DNA from: Polynucleobacter sp. AM-25C3
Lineage (GTDB): Bacteria; Pseudomonadota; Gammaproteobacteria; Burkholderiales; Burkholderiaceae
Direction: 5' to 3'
NCBI RefSeq assembly: GCF_018882335.1
Contig: NZ_JACVOS010000009.1
Span: forward strand, 37,166 to 101,165
Length of the DNA: 64,000 bases
In this document: positions 9,377-18,750 of the stretch, one piece after another
Numbering within the stretch: the first letter of the stretch is position 1
Layout of the letters: every line of letters begins with the position of its first letter
Position numbers and translations under genes: made by a program
Notes under the pieces: generated by a model
The model's database searches: none
Told to the model about the DNA's origin: nothing
Seen by the model: the letters and a program-made list of their open reading frames with translations, nothing else

Positions 9377-9435
9377 GTATGTCTCCGTTAATTTGTAAAA
9401 CGTGCTAATTTTGCCACTTTTAAATACTATCGGCT

Positions 9436-10281
9436 TTAGGGTTTACCAGCAACTGCCAGTGTTCTTTGAGCCAATAAAACTACCGGCCGATCAATCATGC
9501 GGCCATCTAATTTCACGGCACCACCTTTGGATGCTTTATCGGCTTCAATGACTCGATGAGCCCAAGAGACCTCAGCCGCTGTAGGCATAAAGGCACTCTT
9601 AACCAAGGCAACTTGTTTTGGATGAATGCAAAGTTTTCCCCCAAACCCCATTCTTTTAGCGCGCTCTGCATCATCGGTAATGCGCTCAATGTTGTCGGTG
9701 GAAGGAGTAACCCCATCTATTGGAGGGGCAATTTGCGCCAAGCGAGAGGCCAACACAATCTGAAAACGGGCAGTTTGCAATTCAGTTTCCTGGGCATCAC
9801 ACACCATTCCGAGGTCGGCCTGTAAATCAAGGTTGCCTATTGCTAAGCGTAGCACTTGCTCTGAGTTCGCTATTTCATCTAGGTTGTGTAAGCCCAGCGC
9901 GGTCTCGATCATCGGGATGATTGCGGTGTTGGGAAGAATGAGTGCGGCCCCATTAATTTGGTCTAGCGACTCACTTTTAGGAATGAGTAAACCGGCGGCA
10001 TTGAGCTCCTGGACCAAGATGAGGTCTGCCGCGTAAAACTTGCTGCCGGGAGAGTTTGAGCGAATGATCAGGCGCTTTTTTTGTTCCGCGGTAAATGTGG
10101 GCCAAGCGGTGCGGATAGCATCCCGCGCCTCCTCTTTATCTTCTTCAGTAACCGCATCCTCTAAATCGATGATGACGCTGTCGGCAGCACTATCTAGGGC
10201 TTTGGCAAAACGCTCTGGGCGAGTGCCTGGAACGAATAGGAAGGTACTGCTAAAGCCAGTGGGTGTATCGAGTGGGTTCAT
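9436..10281 (-). CDS. CitE-like HpcH/HpaI family CoA-thioester lyase
   Basis: 281 aa TIM-barrel lyase of the CitE/beta-methylmalyl/citramalyl-CoA lyase group. FLFVPGTRPERFAKAL near the N-terminus, VIIDLEDAVTEEDK, the metal-binding Glu in IPMIETALGL and the Asp in AIGNLDLQADLG follow the family pattern for a magnesium-dependent lyase. It lies 24 bp after the MmgE/PrpD gene and close to a MaoC-like hydratase, the same trio of folds as in itaconate degradation, where this step would split citramalyl-CoA into acetyl-CoA and pyruvate. Exact substrate is inferred. Confidence 0.8.
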   Translation of the reverse strand: MNPLDTPTGFSSTFLFVPGTRPERFAKALDSAADSVIIDLEDAVTEEDKEEARDAIRTAWPTFTAEQKKRLIIRSNSPGSKFYAADLILVQELNAAGLLIPKSESLDQINGAALILPNTAIIPMIETALGLHNLDEIANSEQVLRLAIGNLDLQADLGMVCDAQETELQTARFQIVLASRLAQIAPPIDGVTPSTDNIERITDDAERAKRMGFGGKLCIHPKQVALVKSAFMPTAAEVSWAHRVIEADKASKGGAVKLDGRMIDRPVVLLAQRTLAVAGKP

Positions 10282-10305
10282 GTGAGGGGCTAATAAAGTA
10301 AGGGG

Positions 10306-11685
10306 CTAGGAGATTAACAAGCCCATCTTGGCTTGTTTGCGGATATTCCACAAGCGCTCAATGGCGGCGCTCATTTCAGTCGGAGTGGCGCCCTCACTAA
10401 ATGCAGCGAGACGCATCGCCTTATCAGTTATCTCGGCGCGGCTGAGCGTATTACCGGGGTCACCCTTGGGTTCATCAACGCGACCTTCTAAAACTTCGCC
10501 ATTATTTAAAGAGACTTTGACTTTTCCAATCCAACGTTGTGGATAGGCCTTATCCACTTCGGAATCCAAAGCCATGGTGACGCGATCGCGGAAAGCGCAA
10601 ATTGCTTGATCATGAAAGTGTTGATCAAATTCCTGCAAGCCTGCAAATTGATAGTGGGCAATCAATGCCAATACAGTGCCCATTGAAAATTTGGATTGAT
10701 GCACTGTTGCTGGATCAGTCACGGGGCCAAGCACATCAATTGCACCTTGATGAACTAAGGTTTCTACTTTGGCGATATCGCTGGGTTTGAGCTGATGTGC
10801 AAGCATGACTTGCAGCAAGGCATCTGCAGCAGGGTGGGTGTGACGACATGAGGCGTGATACTTAAAGCTGGTTTCAGCAATGGTCCAACGACTCCCCAAG
10901 CGATCAATCAGCTTGCTCGGATCTGCATCGTTCGACATGCCGGCTGCTAAGCCTTGTTTACCTTCTAGGATGTGCTCCGCACCAGTAAAGCCCGATTGAG
11001 CTAAGTAGGCCGACATGAGTCCGGTAGAGGCGGCATGTGCGGTGTGCAACTGTTTAGAGTCTGCAGCATCGCGGAGAAACTCCCAAAGGCCTGCAGACTG
11101 CGTACCGGCAGAGCCGAAGGCATGCAACATTTGCGTAGGGTTGAGTTTGAGTAGATGCCCTACGGCAGCGGCAGCAGCCAAAGTGCCCGCAGTTCCTGTG
11201 GTGTGAAATATTTTGTAATGTGAGCGCCCCAGAAATTCTCCAACGCGAATACCAACCTCATAACCAGCAACAGCAGCGACTAGCAGATCTTCGCCTGAGG
11301 CGCCAATCGTTTGCGCAGTCGCTAGCGCTGCAGGAAACACAACCGTGGCCGGATGAAAGACAGAGCCATTATGAACATCATCTTGCTCGGCTACGTGTGA
11401 GGCAGCTGCGTTGGCTAGCGCGGCCAAGAAGGGGCTCGAGCTCGTGCGGTTAATCAGAATTTCAGCACTGCCAGGATTGGTGTTGTTAAAGCCACCCATG
11501 CTTTGAGCAAACTGCGTAATCGTTTCAACTGGACGCGAACCTTTACCAGCAATAGCTGAGCCAAACCAATCCACCAGTAAATCTTCAGCGCGATTCATGA
11601 CATCATTTGGAATATCTGCTGCCCTTAGATTGGCTGCAAAGGTCGCAAGCTCGCGGGAAAGATCTTGAGTCGTCTGAGTAGTCAT
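10306..11685 (-). CDS. MmgE/PrpD family protein
   Basis: 459 aa member of the family that includes 2-methylcitrate dehydratase, cis-aconitate decarboxylase and iminodisuccinate epimerase. Recognisable segments are DWFGSAIAGKGSRPVE, HVAEQDDVHNGSVFHPATVV and FKYHASCRHTHPAADAL, spanning the helical domain and the C-terminal domain. The methylcitrate partners prpB/prpC are absent nearby, whereas a MaoC-like hydratase and CitE-like lyase flank it, so a role on a C5/C6 acid such as cis-aconitate or itaconate is more plausible than propionate catabolism. This assignment is inference. Gaps of 18 and 24 bp argue for one operon. Confidence 0.8.
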   Translation of the reverse strand: MTTQTTQDLSRELATFAANLRAADIPNDVMNRAEDLLVDWFGSAIAGKGSRPVETITQFAQSMGGFNNTNPGSAEILINRTSSSPFLAALANAAASHVAEQDDVHNGSVFHPATVVFPAALATAQTIGASGEDLLVAAVAGYEVGIRVGEFLGRSHYKIFHTTGTAGTLAAAAAVGHLLKLNPTQMLHAFGSAGTQSAGLWEFLRDAADSKQLHTAHAASTGLMSAYLAQSGFTGAEHILEGKQGLAAGMSNDADPSKLIDRLGSRWTIAETSFKYHASCRHTHPAADALLQVMLAHQLKPSDIAKVETLVHQGAIDVLGPVTDPATVHQSKFSMGTVLALIAHYQFAGLQEFDQHFHDQAICAFRDRVTMALDSEVDKAYPQRWIGKVKVSLNNGEVLEGRVDEPKGDPGNTLSRAEITDKAMRLAAFSEGATPTEMSAAIERLWNIRKQAKMGLLIS

Positions 11686-11703
11686 GGATAAATTATCTTT
11701 TGA

Positions 11704-12588
11704 TTACGCCAATACGGCAGTCGCCTGCATCGTGAGCCATCCTTCATGATCCTCGGCCCAGATGGAAATTGTTTTTCCGGACGAGTCTTTCGCAAGATCA
11801 GGCTTAGCACTCACTTTGAAGATATTGATGTCAAAGGTGGGGCGAATGGCACGGAACTCAAAACTCTTGAGGGTGCAACCTGGAATGCTTTGACGTACCA
11901 GGTCTACCAATAAGGTAGCAATCAAAGGGCCGTGAACAATCAAACCCGGATAGCCTTCAACCTCAGTAACATATTGGCGATCGTAATGAATGCGATGACC
12001 ATTAAATGTCAGCGCTGAATAACGAAATAACAAAACATCATCCGGCGTAATGGTCTTTGTCCACTTAGCATCCGTAGGTGCTGGCGTTGGCGCAACGGGT
12101 TTGTCGTCTGGGCCTGGAGCATCGCGGTAAACAATATCGTGCTCTTCAACGATCGCTAAGCCATGTTGATTGGAGATTTGATGTTTGACCAAGACAAAGA
12201 TGAGGTCGCCAGTGCGGCCTGCTTTATGGGTAACGGATTCAATTTTGGAAACACGTTCAATTTGATCTCCCACCGACAATGGCGCTAACCACTGAACACG
12301 ACTTCCGGCCCACATACGTCGTGGCAATGGTACGGGGGGTAAAAAGCCCCCACGCTTTGGATGTCCATCTGGACCAATTTCAGATTGAAGGGCGCAGGGC
12401 AAAAAATACAGCCAATGCCATAACTCTGGAAGAAAGGTTCCATCAGTGGGTGCAGGGTCAGGTCGATCTAGTGTTGCTGATAATGCCTTGACGGGTGCAG
12501 CAGTAACGATATCTTGAAGGGTCTCAGTTTTCCCGAGCCATTCTTGGAGATGGGTGATGGTTTGAGCTTCGATTCGCATAGCTTCCAT
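11704..12588 (-). CDS. MaoC-like double hot-dog acyl-CoA hydratase (itaconyl/mesaconyl-CoA type)
   Basis: 294 aa with two hot-dog folds. The N-terminal half carries PLPRRMWAGSRVQW and the C-terminal half FNGHRIHYDRQY followed by GLIVHGPLIATLL, the hydratase motif with the catalytic Asp/His region. This arrangement is typical of mesaconyl-C4-CoA and itaconyl-CoA hydratases (also called HTD2-like or FAS1-like dehydratases). With the PrpD-like and CitE-like neighbours it would hydrate itaconyl-CoA to citramalyl-CoA. The start is uncertain by a few codons (MEAMRIE; ATG at 12588 or 12579). Confidence 0.78.
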   Translation of the reverse strand: MEAMRIEAQTITHLQEWLGKTETLQDIVTAAPVKALSATLDRPDPAPTDGTFLPELWHWLYFLPCALQSEIGPDGHPKRGGFLPPVPLPRRMWAGSRVQWLAPLSVGDQIERVSKIESVTHKAGRTGDLIFVLVKHQISNQHGLAIVEEHDIVYRDAPGPDDKPVAPTPAPTDAKWTKTITPDDVLLFRYSALTFNGHRIHYDRQYVTEVEGYPGLIVHGPLIATLLVDLVRQSIPGCTLKSFEFRAIRPTFDINIFKVSAKPDLAKDSSGKTISIWAEDHEGWLTMQATAVLA

Positions 12589-12619
12589 TATGCCAATTTC
12601 ATCCCAAAATAAAGCGTTG

Positions 12620-13948
12620 CTAGGTCAATAAACTAGCAACTAAATAACTCAGTAAACCTGCCAGAGCAGATCCAGTCAAAACGGAGAGCACCCCTTTTTG
12701 AAATTTAAAGAGGGCGAGGCCAGCAAACAGGCTGATGGCGATAGAAATCCAGGAGATCGAGCCACCAAGACCATGTGGAAAGAAGACGTGATAAGCAAAG
12801 AAGAGGCCTAGGTTGGCAATGACGCCGACTACGGCTGCGGAGATGGCGGTTAGAGGTGCGGTAAAGCTCAGCTTGCCATGGGTAGACTCAATTAAAGGCC
12901 CGCCAACTAGCACCAAGAAGAAGGACGGTAGAAAAGTGAACCAGGTGGCAACGCAGGCGCCCAGCACCCCAAACCAAAATGGATTGGTATTACCAATGAG
13001 GTTTTGAATATGTCCAGCTAGGTAGCCAACAAAGGCTACTACCATGATGAGTGGTCCAGGGGTGGTTTCACCAAGTGCTAAACCATCTATCATTTGGCCA
13101 GCACTAAGCCAATGAAACTGATCGACCGCACCTTGGTAAACATAAGGTAGTACTGCATAGGCACCACCAAAAGTCAGAAATGCTGCCTTGGTAAAAAACC
13201 AAGCAATTTGTGGGTAGAGTGTTTTCCAGCCAAAAAGCAGGGCAAGAGCCAGAAATGGAATTAACCAGAGTGCTATAAAAACAGAACTCTGCTGCATCAA
13301 TCTCTTAGAAGAAAACTTGGCATGGTCTGGAGTGGGGGTGTGATCGTCAATCAAGGCGGTGCCGTAATGTTTGTCCTTGCCATTGCCGTGCGATGGGGTT
13401 TGTTGAAAATATTCTGGATAGCGTTTACCGCCCCATATGCCAATTAAGGCGGCGCATAAGACAATGATGGGGAAAGCAAGATTGAGGATGAAGATTGCCA
13501 GAAACGAGCCAAACGCAATCCATCTCAATACTTGATTGTGGATGGTGCGTTTACCAATTCGGACGGCTGCATGTAAGACGATGGCGGTTACTGCGGGTTT
13601 GATGCCAAAGAAGATGGCGGCAATCCAAGGCACTTGTCCAAAGGTCATGTAAACCCAAGACAAGCCAATCAAAATAATGAGTGATGGCAGCACAAAGAGG
13701 GTGCCCGCGAGCACGCCGCCCCAAGTGCGATGCATGAGCCAACCGATATAGGTCACTAGCTGCTGGGCTTCTGGCCCGGGGAGGAGCATGCAGTAGTTCA
13801 GTGCATGTAAAAAGCGCCGCTCAGAAATCCAGCGGCGCTTCTCAACAAGCTCTTGGTGAAGGACTGCAATTTGTCCTGCAGGCCCCCCAAAACTAATAAA
13901 GCCAAGCTTGGCCCAAAACTTCAGGGCCTCGCTAAGTGGAACACTCAA
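12620..13948 (-). CDS. chrA: Chromate transporter ChrA
   Basis: 442 aa long-chain CHR transporter with two homologous halves. The N-terminal half has KLGFISFGGPAGQIAVLHQE and LLPGPEAQQL; the second half has FFTKAAFLTFGGAYAVLPY and ALGETTPGPL, the paired FGG and PGP signatures of chromate permeases that export chromate. The protein starts with TTG at 13948, which overlaps the fabI stop as TTGA, so it is translationally coupled to fabI. No in-frame ATG lies near enough to be a better start. The pairing with fatty-acid synthesis has no obvious functional logic. Confidence 0.88.
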   Translation of the reverse strand: MSVPLSEALKFWAKLGFISFGGPAGQIAVLHQELVEKRRWISERRFLHALNYCMLLPGPEAQQLVTYIGWLMHRTWGGVLAGTLFVLPSLIILIGLSWVYMTFGQVPWIAAIFFGIKPAVTAIVLHAAVRIGKRTIHNQVLRWIAFGSFLAIFILNLAFPIIVLCAALIGIWGGKRYPEYFQQTPSHGNGKDKHYGTALIDDHTPTPDHAKFSSKRLMQQSSVFIALWLIPFLALALLFGWKTLYPQIAWFFTKAAFLTFGGAYAVLPYVYQGAVDQFHWLSAGQMIDGLALGETTPGPLIMVVAFVGYLAGHIQNLIGNTNPFWFGVLGACVATWFTFLPSFFLVLVGGPLIESTHGKLSFTAPLTAISAAVVGVIANLGLFFAYHVFFPHGLGGSISWISIAISLFAGLALFKFQKGVLSVLTGSALAGLLSYLVASLLT

Positions 13949-14730
13949 ACCTCTTCCATTCCGCCGACGACTTGACTAAAGCCGTTGTCGACGTAAATGA
14001 TTTCAGCGGTAATGCCGTTTGCCAAATCAGATAATAAGAAAGCAGCAGTATTGCCAACATCATCAATCGTCACATTGCGACGCATTGGGGCGGTTTGCTC
14101 AACTGCTTCCAAAATCTTGCCAAAGCCTTTAATGCCAGCAGCAGCCAAAGTTTTGATTGGGCCGGCAGAAATGCCGTTGGCGCGAATCCCTTTTGGTCCC
14201 ACTGAGCCGGCGATATAACGCACTGAGGCTTCGAGTGAGGCCTTAGCCAGACCCATGGTGTTGTAGTTCGGCACGTTGCGCATGCTGCCTAAGTAAGTCA
14301 GCGTCAGCAGGGAAGATTTATCGCGCAACATTGGTAAAGCTTCTTTTGCCATTGCTGGGAAGCTGTAAGCAGAGATATCGTGGGCAATTTTGAAGCCTTC
14401 GCGAGAAAGGCCTTCTAAAAAGTCACCGGCAATGGCTTCGCGTGGTGCGAAACCGATTGCATGGACGAAACCATCAAACTGAGGCCAGGATTTTGCTAAA
14501 TCCTTAAATAGGGCGGAAATTTGCTCATCACTACCAACATCACAGTCAAAAATCAGCTCGGTATTGAATTCTTTGGCGAAATCGACAATCCGGTCTTTAA
14601 AGCGCTCACCAACGTAGGTAAAGGCTAGTTCAGCCCCTTCGCGGTGACATGCCTTGGCAATACCATAGGCAATAGAGCGGTTAGAAAGAAGGCCGGTAAT
14701 CAGAATTTTTTTGCCAGCGAGAAAGCCCAT
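13945..14730 (-). CDS. fabI: Enoyl-[acyl-carrier-protein] reductase (NADH)
   Basis: 261 aa short-chain dehydrogenase-like enzyme that performs the last reduction of the fatty-acid elongation cycle. GLLSNRSIAYGIA near the N-terminus is the FabI-specific nucleotide-binding variant, and NYNTMGLAKASLE holds the catalytic Tyr (about 156) and Lys (about 163) with the FabI spacing of six residues. First gene of a six-gene minus-strand run ending at the terminator at 8332-8366, divergent from yejA with a 50-bp gap. Confidence 0.95.
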   Translation of the reverse strand: MGFLAGKKILITGLLSNRSIAYGIAKACHREGAELAFTYVGERFKDRIVDFAKEFNTELIFDCDVGSDEQISALFKDLAKSWPQFDGFVHAIGFAPREAIAGDFLEGLSREGFKIAHDISAYSFPAMAKEALPMLRDKSSLLTLTYLGSMRNVPNYNTMGLAKASLEASVRYIAGSVGPKGIRANGISAGPIKTLAAAGIKGFGKILEAVEQTAPMRRNVTIDDVGNTAAFLLSDLANGITAEIIYVDNGFSQVVGGMEEV

Positions 14731-14740
14731 GTTGTGTCCT

Positions 14741-14770
14741 TTGCTTCAAATGTGGTTTGCTATCTACAAT
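14741..14770 (+). promoter_or_regulatory. Predicted yejA promoter
   Basis: TTGCTT (14741-14746), an 18-bp spacer and TACAAT (14765-14770). The predicted transcript begins near 14777, about four bases before the preferred ATG at 14781, so the mRNA would be leaderless or nearly so. Confidence 0.5.
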
Positions 14771-14780
14771 TGTTGCATAT

Positions 14781-16652
14781 ATGCCCATGTTCCCCGCCAT
14801 CCGCCAAATCCCCACTTTCCTGCTCTTAGCCATTCTGGCTGGGGTAGCGGTTGATTTGGCCTCTGCTGCTCAGGGGATTGCTCAGTACGGGAAGCCTAAA
14901 TATGCAGACGGATTTAGCCATTTTGACTATGTCAATCCGCAAGCTCCCAGGGGTGGAACATTAATTCTGCCTAATCCAGATCGCCGTACCAGCTTTGATA
15001 AATTCAACCCTTTTACCTTGCGGGGTGTCGCCGCCCCTGGTGTGGCTCAGTTGATGTTTGAGTCTTTAGCGGTTGGCAGTGCCGATGAGGTCTCTAGTGC
15101 CTATGGATTGATTGCAGAAGATATCCAAGTAGCAACAGACAAGATGTCTGTCGTGTTTCGGATTCGTGCTGAGGCCAAGTTCTCAGACGGTAGCGCTATC
15201 TTGGCGGGTGATGTGAAACACAGCTTTGACACCTTGATGAGCTCACTGGCAAATCCGCAATTCAAAACCGTCTATGCCGATGTGAAGCAGGCAGTAGTCG
15301 TTTCTGATCGAGTAATCCGCTTTGACTTTAAGAATCGCAATCCGGAGCTGCCAGTAATGGTGGGTACCTTGCCTGTGTTCTCGCGCAACTGGGGCAAGAA
15401 ACCCGATGGCACGATGACCCCTTTCGATAAGCTCACATTTGAATTGCCATTAGCTAGCGGCCCTTATGTGATTGAGTCTTACAAGGCGGGTAAGACCATG
15501 ATCTTTAAGCGCAACCCAAACTACTGGGCTGACCAAGGCGGTAAGACTCTCAATGTTCGCGTCGGTTTTTATAACTTTGATCGCGTGAACTACAAACTTT
15601 ATAGTGATGATGCAGTTCGCCTAGAAGCCTTTAAGGCAGGGGAGTTCGATGCTTTAGTGGAATACCGCGCTAAGAATTGGGCGAAGAGTTATGTGGGCCC
15701 TAGGTTTAATGATGGCACCCTAGAAAAGAAGGCGTTCTTAAATCACAATGGTGCAGGTATGCAAGGCTTTGCTATGAATGTGCGTCGACCGATTTTTCAA
15801 GATCCACGCGTACGTCAAGCTTTGGGTTATGCGCTCGACTTTGAGTGGCTCAATCGCCAACTCTTTTTTGAGCAATACAGTCGTATCAATAGCTATTTCA
15901 CGAACAGTGATTTGAGTGCTAATTTCGATGGCTCACGCAAGCCTACTGAAGCGGAATTGAAATTACTCAAACCGTTGAAGGCGCAATATCCAAAGTGGGT
16001 GCCTGATGCAGTCTTTGGCCCGATGCCTGCAGCACCTTCCACTGTGTCGCCGGATAGCTTGCGTCAGAACCTTCGTAAAGCGCGTGACTTATTGGCGCAG
16101 GCTGGTTGGCAATACCGAGATGGCGCCCTACGTAATATGCAGGGCGAGCCTTTCCGTTTTGAGATGGTCGAAGACGGTCCATTTTTCTTAAGAGTGATTT
16201 CATCCTACGTACGTAATTTAGAGAAGCTGGGTATTCAGGTGGATATTCGGACAAGTGATTTTGCTTTGCATCAGAAGCGCATGGACGAATATGACTTCGA
16301 TATGACTACCATTCGTTTTCCGGATTCTCAAAGTCCTGGCAATGAGCTGTGGGATCGCTTTGGAAGTCAAGCCGCTAAAGAAAAGGGTTCTGACAATGTG
16401 ATTGGGGTTCAGTCTCCGGTAGTTGATGCCTTGGTAGATGCTGTTGTTAAAGCCCAAACCCGTGAAGAATTGCGTGCTGCGACTAGGGCCTTAGATCGAG
16501 TGCTATGGAATAGTTATTACGTGATTCCCCAGTGGTACAACCCGACCCACCGAATCGCGTATCGTAAGGAGATGCGCTACCCAGAACCTCCTTTATATTA
16601 CAGTGCTGAATCTTGGATTTTGCTCAATTGGTGGAAAGAAGGGGCGCGCTAA
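14781..16652 (+). CDS. yejA: YejA-like periplasmic peptide-binding protein
   Basis: About 624 aa extracytoplasmic solute-binding protein (family 5) of the YejABEF ABC importer, which takes up peptides and microcin-C-like compounds in enterobacteria. A signal peptide ends around ASAAQ, followed by YGKPKYADGFSHFDYVNP, a strong YejA signature. The frame opens with TTG at 14757, but a promoter overlaps that codon, so ATG 14781 (or 14787) is preferred. The stop TAA overlaps the yejB ATG by one base. Confidence 0.87.
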   Translation: MPMFPAIRQIPTFLLLAILAGVAVDLASAAQGIAQYGKPKYADGFSHFDYVNPQAPRGGTLILPNPDRRTSFDKFNPFTLRGVAAPGVAQLMFESLAVGSADEVSSAYGLIAEDIQVATDKMSVVFRIRAEAKFSDGSAILAGDVKHSFDTLMSSLANPQFKTVYADVKQAVVVSDRVIRFDFKNRNPELPVMVGTLPVFSRNWGKKPDGTMTPFDKLTFELPLASGPYVIESYKAGKTMIFKRNPNYWADQGGKTLNVRVGFYNFDRVNYKLYSDDAVRLEAFKAGEFDALVEYRAKNWAKSYVGPRFNDGTLEKKAFLNHNGAGMQGFAMNVRRPIFQDPRVRQALGYALDFEWLNRQLFFEQYSRINSYFTNSDLSANFDGSRKPTEAELKLLKPLKAQYPKWVPDAVFGPMPAAPSTVSPDSLRQNLRKARDLLAQAGWQYRDGALRNMQGEPFRFEMVEDGPFFLRVISSYVRNLEKLGIQVDIRTSDFALHQKRMDEYDFDMTTIRFPDSQSPGNELWDRFGSQAAKEKGSDNVIGVQSPVVDALVDAVVKAQTREELRAATRALDRVLWNSYYVIPQWYNPTHRIAYRKEMRYPEPPLYYSAESWILLNWWKEGAR

Positions 16653-17728
16653 TGCAGGGGCAAATGTGGTCGTATATTTTCAAGCGCGTGCTTTTAATGA
16701 TTCCTACTTTGCTAGGGGTGTTAACTCTCACTTTTGCAGTGGTGCAATTTGTGCCGGGTGGTCCGGTTGAGCAGTTGATACTGGAGCTAAAAGGTAAGGG
16801 TGATGCCGCTGTCAGTGGTGCGGAGTCTTCTGGTGGTGGCAGCAATTATCGCGGGCGTCAAGGAGTGGATGCAGAGCGTTTAGCCGAGGTCAAAGCCTTG
16901 TATGGTTTTGATAAGCCTCCAGTAGAACGCTATTTCATGATGCTTAAGCGTTTTGCGCAATTTGATTTGGGTGAGAGCTACTACCAGCACCAAAGTGTTT
17001 GGCAGTTGGTGATTTCAAAATTACCAGTGTCTATCAGTATTGGTCTATGGACCTTCTTCTTAACCTACTTAGTATCGATCCCCTTGGGCATTGCTAAGGC
17101 AGTCAGAGATGGTTCGCGCTTTGATGCTATTACCAGCACCATGATTTTGGTGGGTTATGCCATTCCTGGATTTGTCTTAGGTGTCTTGCTGTTGGTGATC
17201 TTTGGCGGCGGTAGTTTCTTGCAAATCTTTCCTCTTCGAGGGCTGACTTCGGATAACTGGAGCGAGCTGAGCATGATGGGTAAGGTGATGGATTATTTAT
17301 GGCACCTCGTGTTGCCAATCACTGCATCTGTTTTGGGTAGTTTTGCCGTAATCACGATGCTCACCAAGAATTCATTCTTGGAAGAAATTCGTAAGCAGTA
17401 TGTTTTGACGGCCAGAGCAAAAGGCCTCACAGAGAAGCAGGTTCTTTGGAAACACGTTTTCCGTAATGCCTTGCTGCCTTTGGTAACGGGCTTCCCGGCG
17501 GCATTTATTGGTGCCTTCTTTACCGGTTCACTCTTGATAGAAACCTTATTTTCTCTGGATGGACTCGGCTTACTCTCCTATGAATCAGTGATGCGCCGCG
17601 ACTACCCAGTAGTTTTTGGAACGCTCTATCTATTTACGCTGATTGGCTTGTTTACTAAGTTAATTTCTGACCTTTGTTATGTCTACATTGATCCGCGCAT
17701 TCAGTTTGGTGCAGGGGGTGGGTCATGA
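16652..17728 (+). CDS. yejB: ABC transporter permease YejB
   Basis: 358 aa inner-membrane permease of the DppB/OppB class with about six transmembrane helices. RVLLMIPTLLGVLTLTF is the N-terminal helix, and the EAA loop reads ARAKGLTEKQVLWKHVFRNA. A Gly/Ser-rich insert (GGGSNYRGRQG region) in the first periplasmic loop is typical of YejB. The ATG at 16652 overlaps the yejA stop (TAATG) behind an AAGGGG ribosome site; ATG 16664 is possible. Ends in an ATGA overlap with yejE. Confidence 0.9.
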   Translation: MQGQMWSYIFKRVLLMIPTLLGVLTLTFAVVQFVPGGPVEQLILELKGKGDAAVSGAESSGGGSNYRGRQGVDAERLAEVKALYGFDKPPVERYFMMLKRFAQFDLGESYYQHQSVWQLVISKLPVSISIGLWTFFLTYLVSIPLGIAKAVRDGSRFDAITSTMILVGYAIPGFVLGVLLLVIFGGGSFLQIFPLRGLTSDNWSELSMMGKVMDYLWHLVLPITASVLGSFAVITMLTKNSFLEEIRKQYVLTARAKGLTEKQVLWKHVFRNALLPLVTGFPAAFIGAFFTGSLLIETLFSLDGLGLLSYESVMRRDYPVVFGTLYLFTLIGLFTKLISDLCYVYIDPRIQFGAGGGS

Positions 17729-18750
17729 GTCGCTGGTATCGCTTTAAAAACAGCCGCATGGGTTATGCCAGCCTCTGGATCTTCATGGTGTTGTTTGGCC
17801 TCTCCATGTGCGCTGAGTTTATTGCAAATGACAAGCCATTAATCGTGCGCTATCAAGGCAAGTTTTATTTCCCGATCGTAAAGACGCAACCAGAACGAGT
17901 CTTTGGTGGAGACTTTGCTACCCCAACCGATTTTTTAGACCCCGATATTCGGCACAATATTACGAGCGATGGCAATTGGGCGATTTATCCCCCTATCCCT
18001 TATAGCTATGAAACTCTGAATTACTTTTCAAAGGTGCCAAATCCCGCGCCACCATCTTTTGATAACTGGCTAGGTACCGATGATCGTGGGCGCGATGTCT
18101 TGTCACGTCTCATTTATGGATTCCGCTTATCGATTTTGTTTGGCTTGGCACTCACCATTGTGGGCGTGAGCGTGGGCATCATCACCGGCTCTTTAATGGG
18201 CTTTTTTGGTGGTAAGTTTGATCTCATCTCTCAGCGCTTAATTGAGATTTGGTCTGCTATGCCAGAGCTTTATTTGCTTATTATTTTTGCCTCTATCTTT
18301 AACCCCAGCATTTGGCTCCTCATTATTTTGTTGGCAGCTTTTGGTTGGATGGGTTTATCAGACTATGTGCGTGCAGAGTTCTTCCGTAATCGCGCTCTCG
18401 AGTATGTGCGCGCTGCAAGAGCTTTGGGATTAACCAATTTACAAATCATGCGTCGCCATATTCTTCCCAATAGCTTGACGCCAGTCATTACCTTTCTTCC
18501 CTTCAGAATGAGTGCGGCGATTTTGTCGCTGACGAGTTTGGATTTCTTGGGCCTAGGTGTTCCGCCTGGAACCCCTAGTCTTGGAGAGTTACTCTCGCAA
18601 GGCAAGAGCAATTTAGATGCGTGGTGGATTTCACTATCGACCTTTGTGGTCTTGGTGGCGACTTTGCTCTTATTGACATTTATGGGTGAAGCTTTACGCG
18701 ATGCCTTTGATTCTCGTAAGGCTAGCAATATGAGTGGAGGGCGCTCATGA
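17725..18750 (+). CDS. yejE: ABC transporter permease YejE
   Basis: 341 aa partner permease (DppC/OppC class). An N-terminal helix (about 14-33) is followed by a long periplasmic segment, then LGTDDRGRDVLSRLIYGFR, the conserved region before the core helices, and the EAA loop RAARALGLTNLQIMRRHILP. Start and stop overlap its neighbours as ATGA, so yejABEF is one translationally coupled operon. Confidence 0.92.
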   Translation: MSRWYRFKNSRMGYASLWIFMVLFGLSMCAEFIANDKPLIVRYQGKFYFPIVKTQPERVFGGDFATPTDFLDPDIRHNITSDGNWAIYPPIPYSYETLNYFSKVPNPAPPSFDNWLGTDDRGRDVLSRLIYGFRLSILFGLALTIVGVSVGIITGSLMGFFGGKFDLISQRLIEIWSAMPELYLLIIFASIFNPSIWLLIILLAAFGWMGLSDYVRAEFFRNRALEYVRAARALGLTNLQIMRRHILPNSLTPVITFLPFRMSAAILSLTSLDFLGLGVPPGTPSLGELLSQGKSNLDAWWISLSTFVVLVATLLLLTFMGEALRDAFDSRKASNMSGGRS

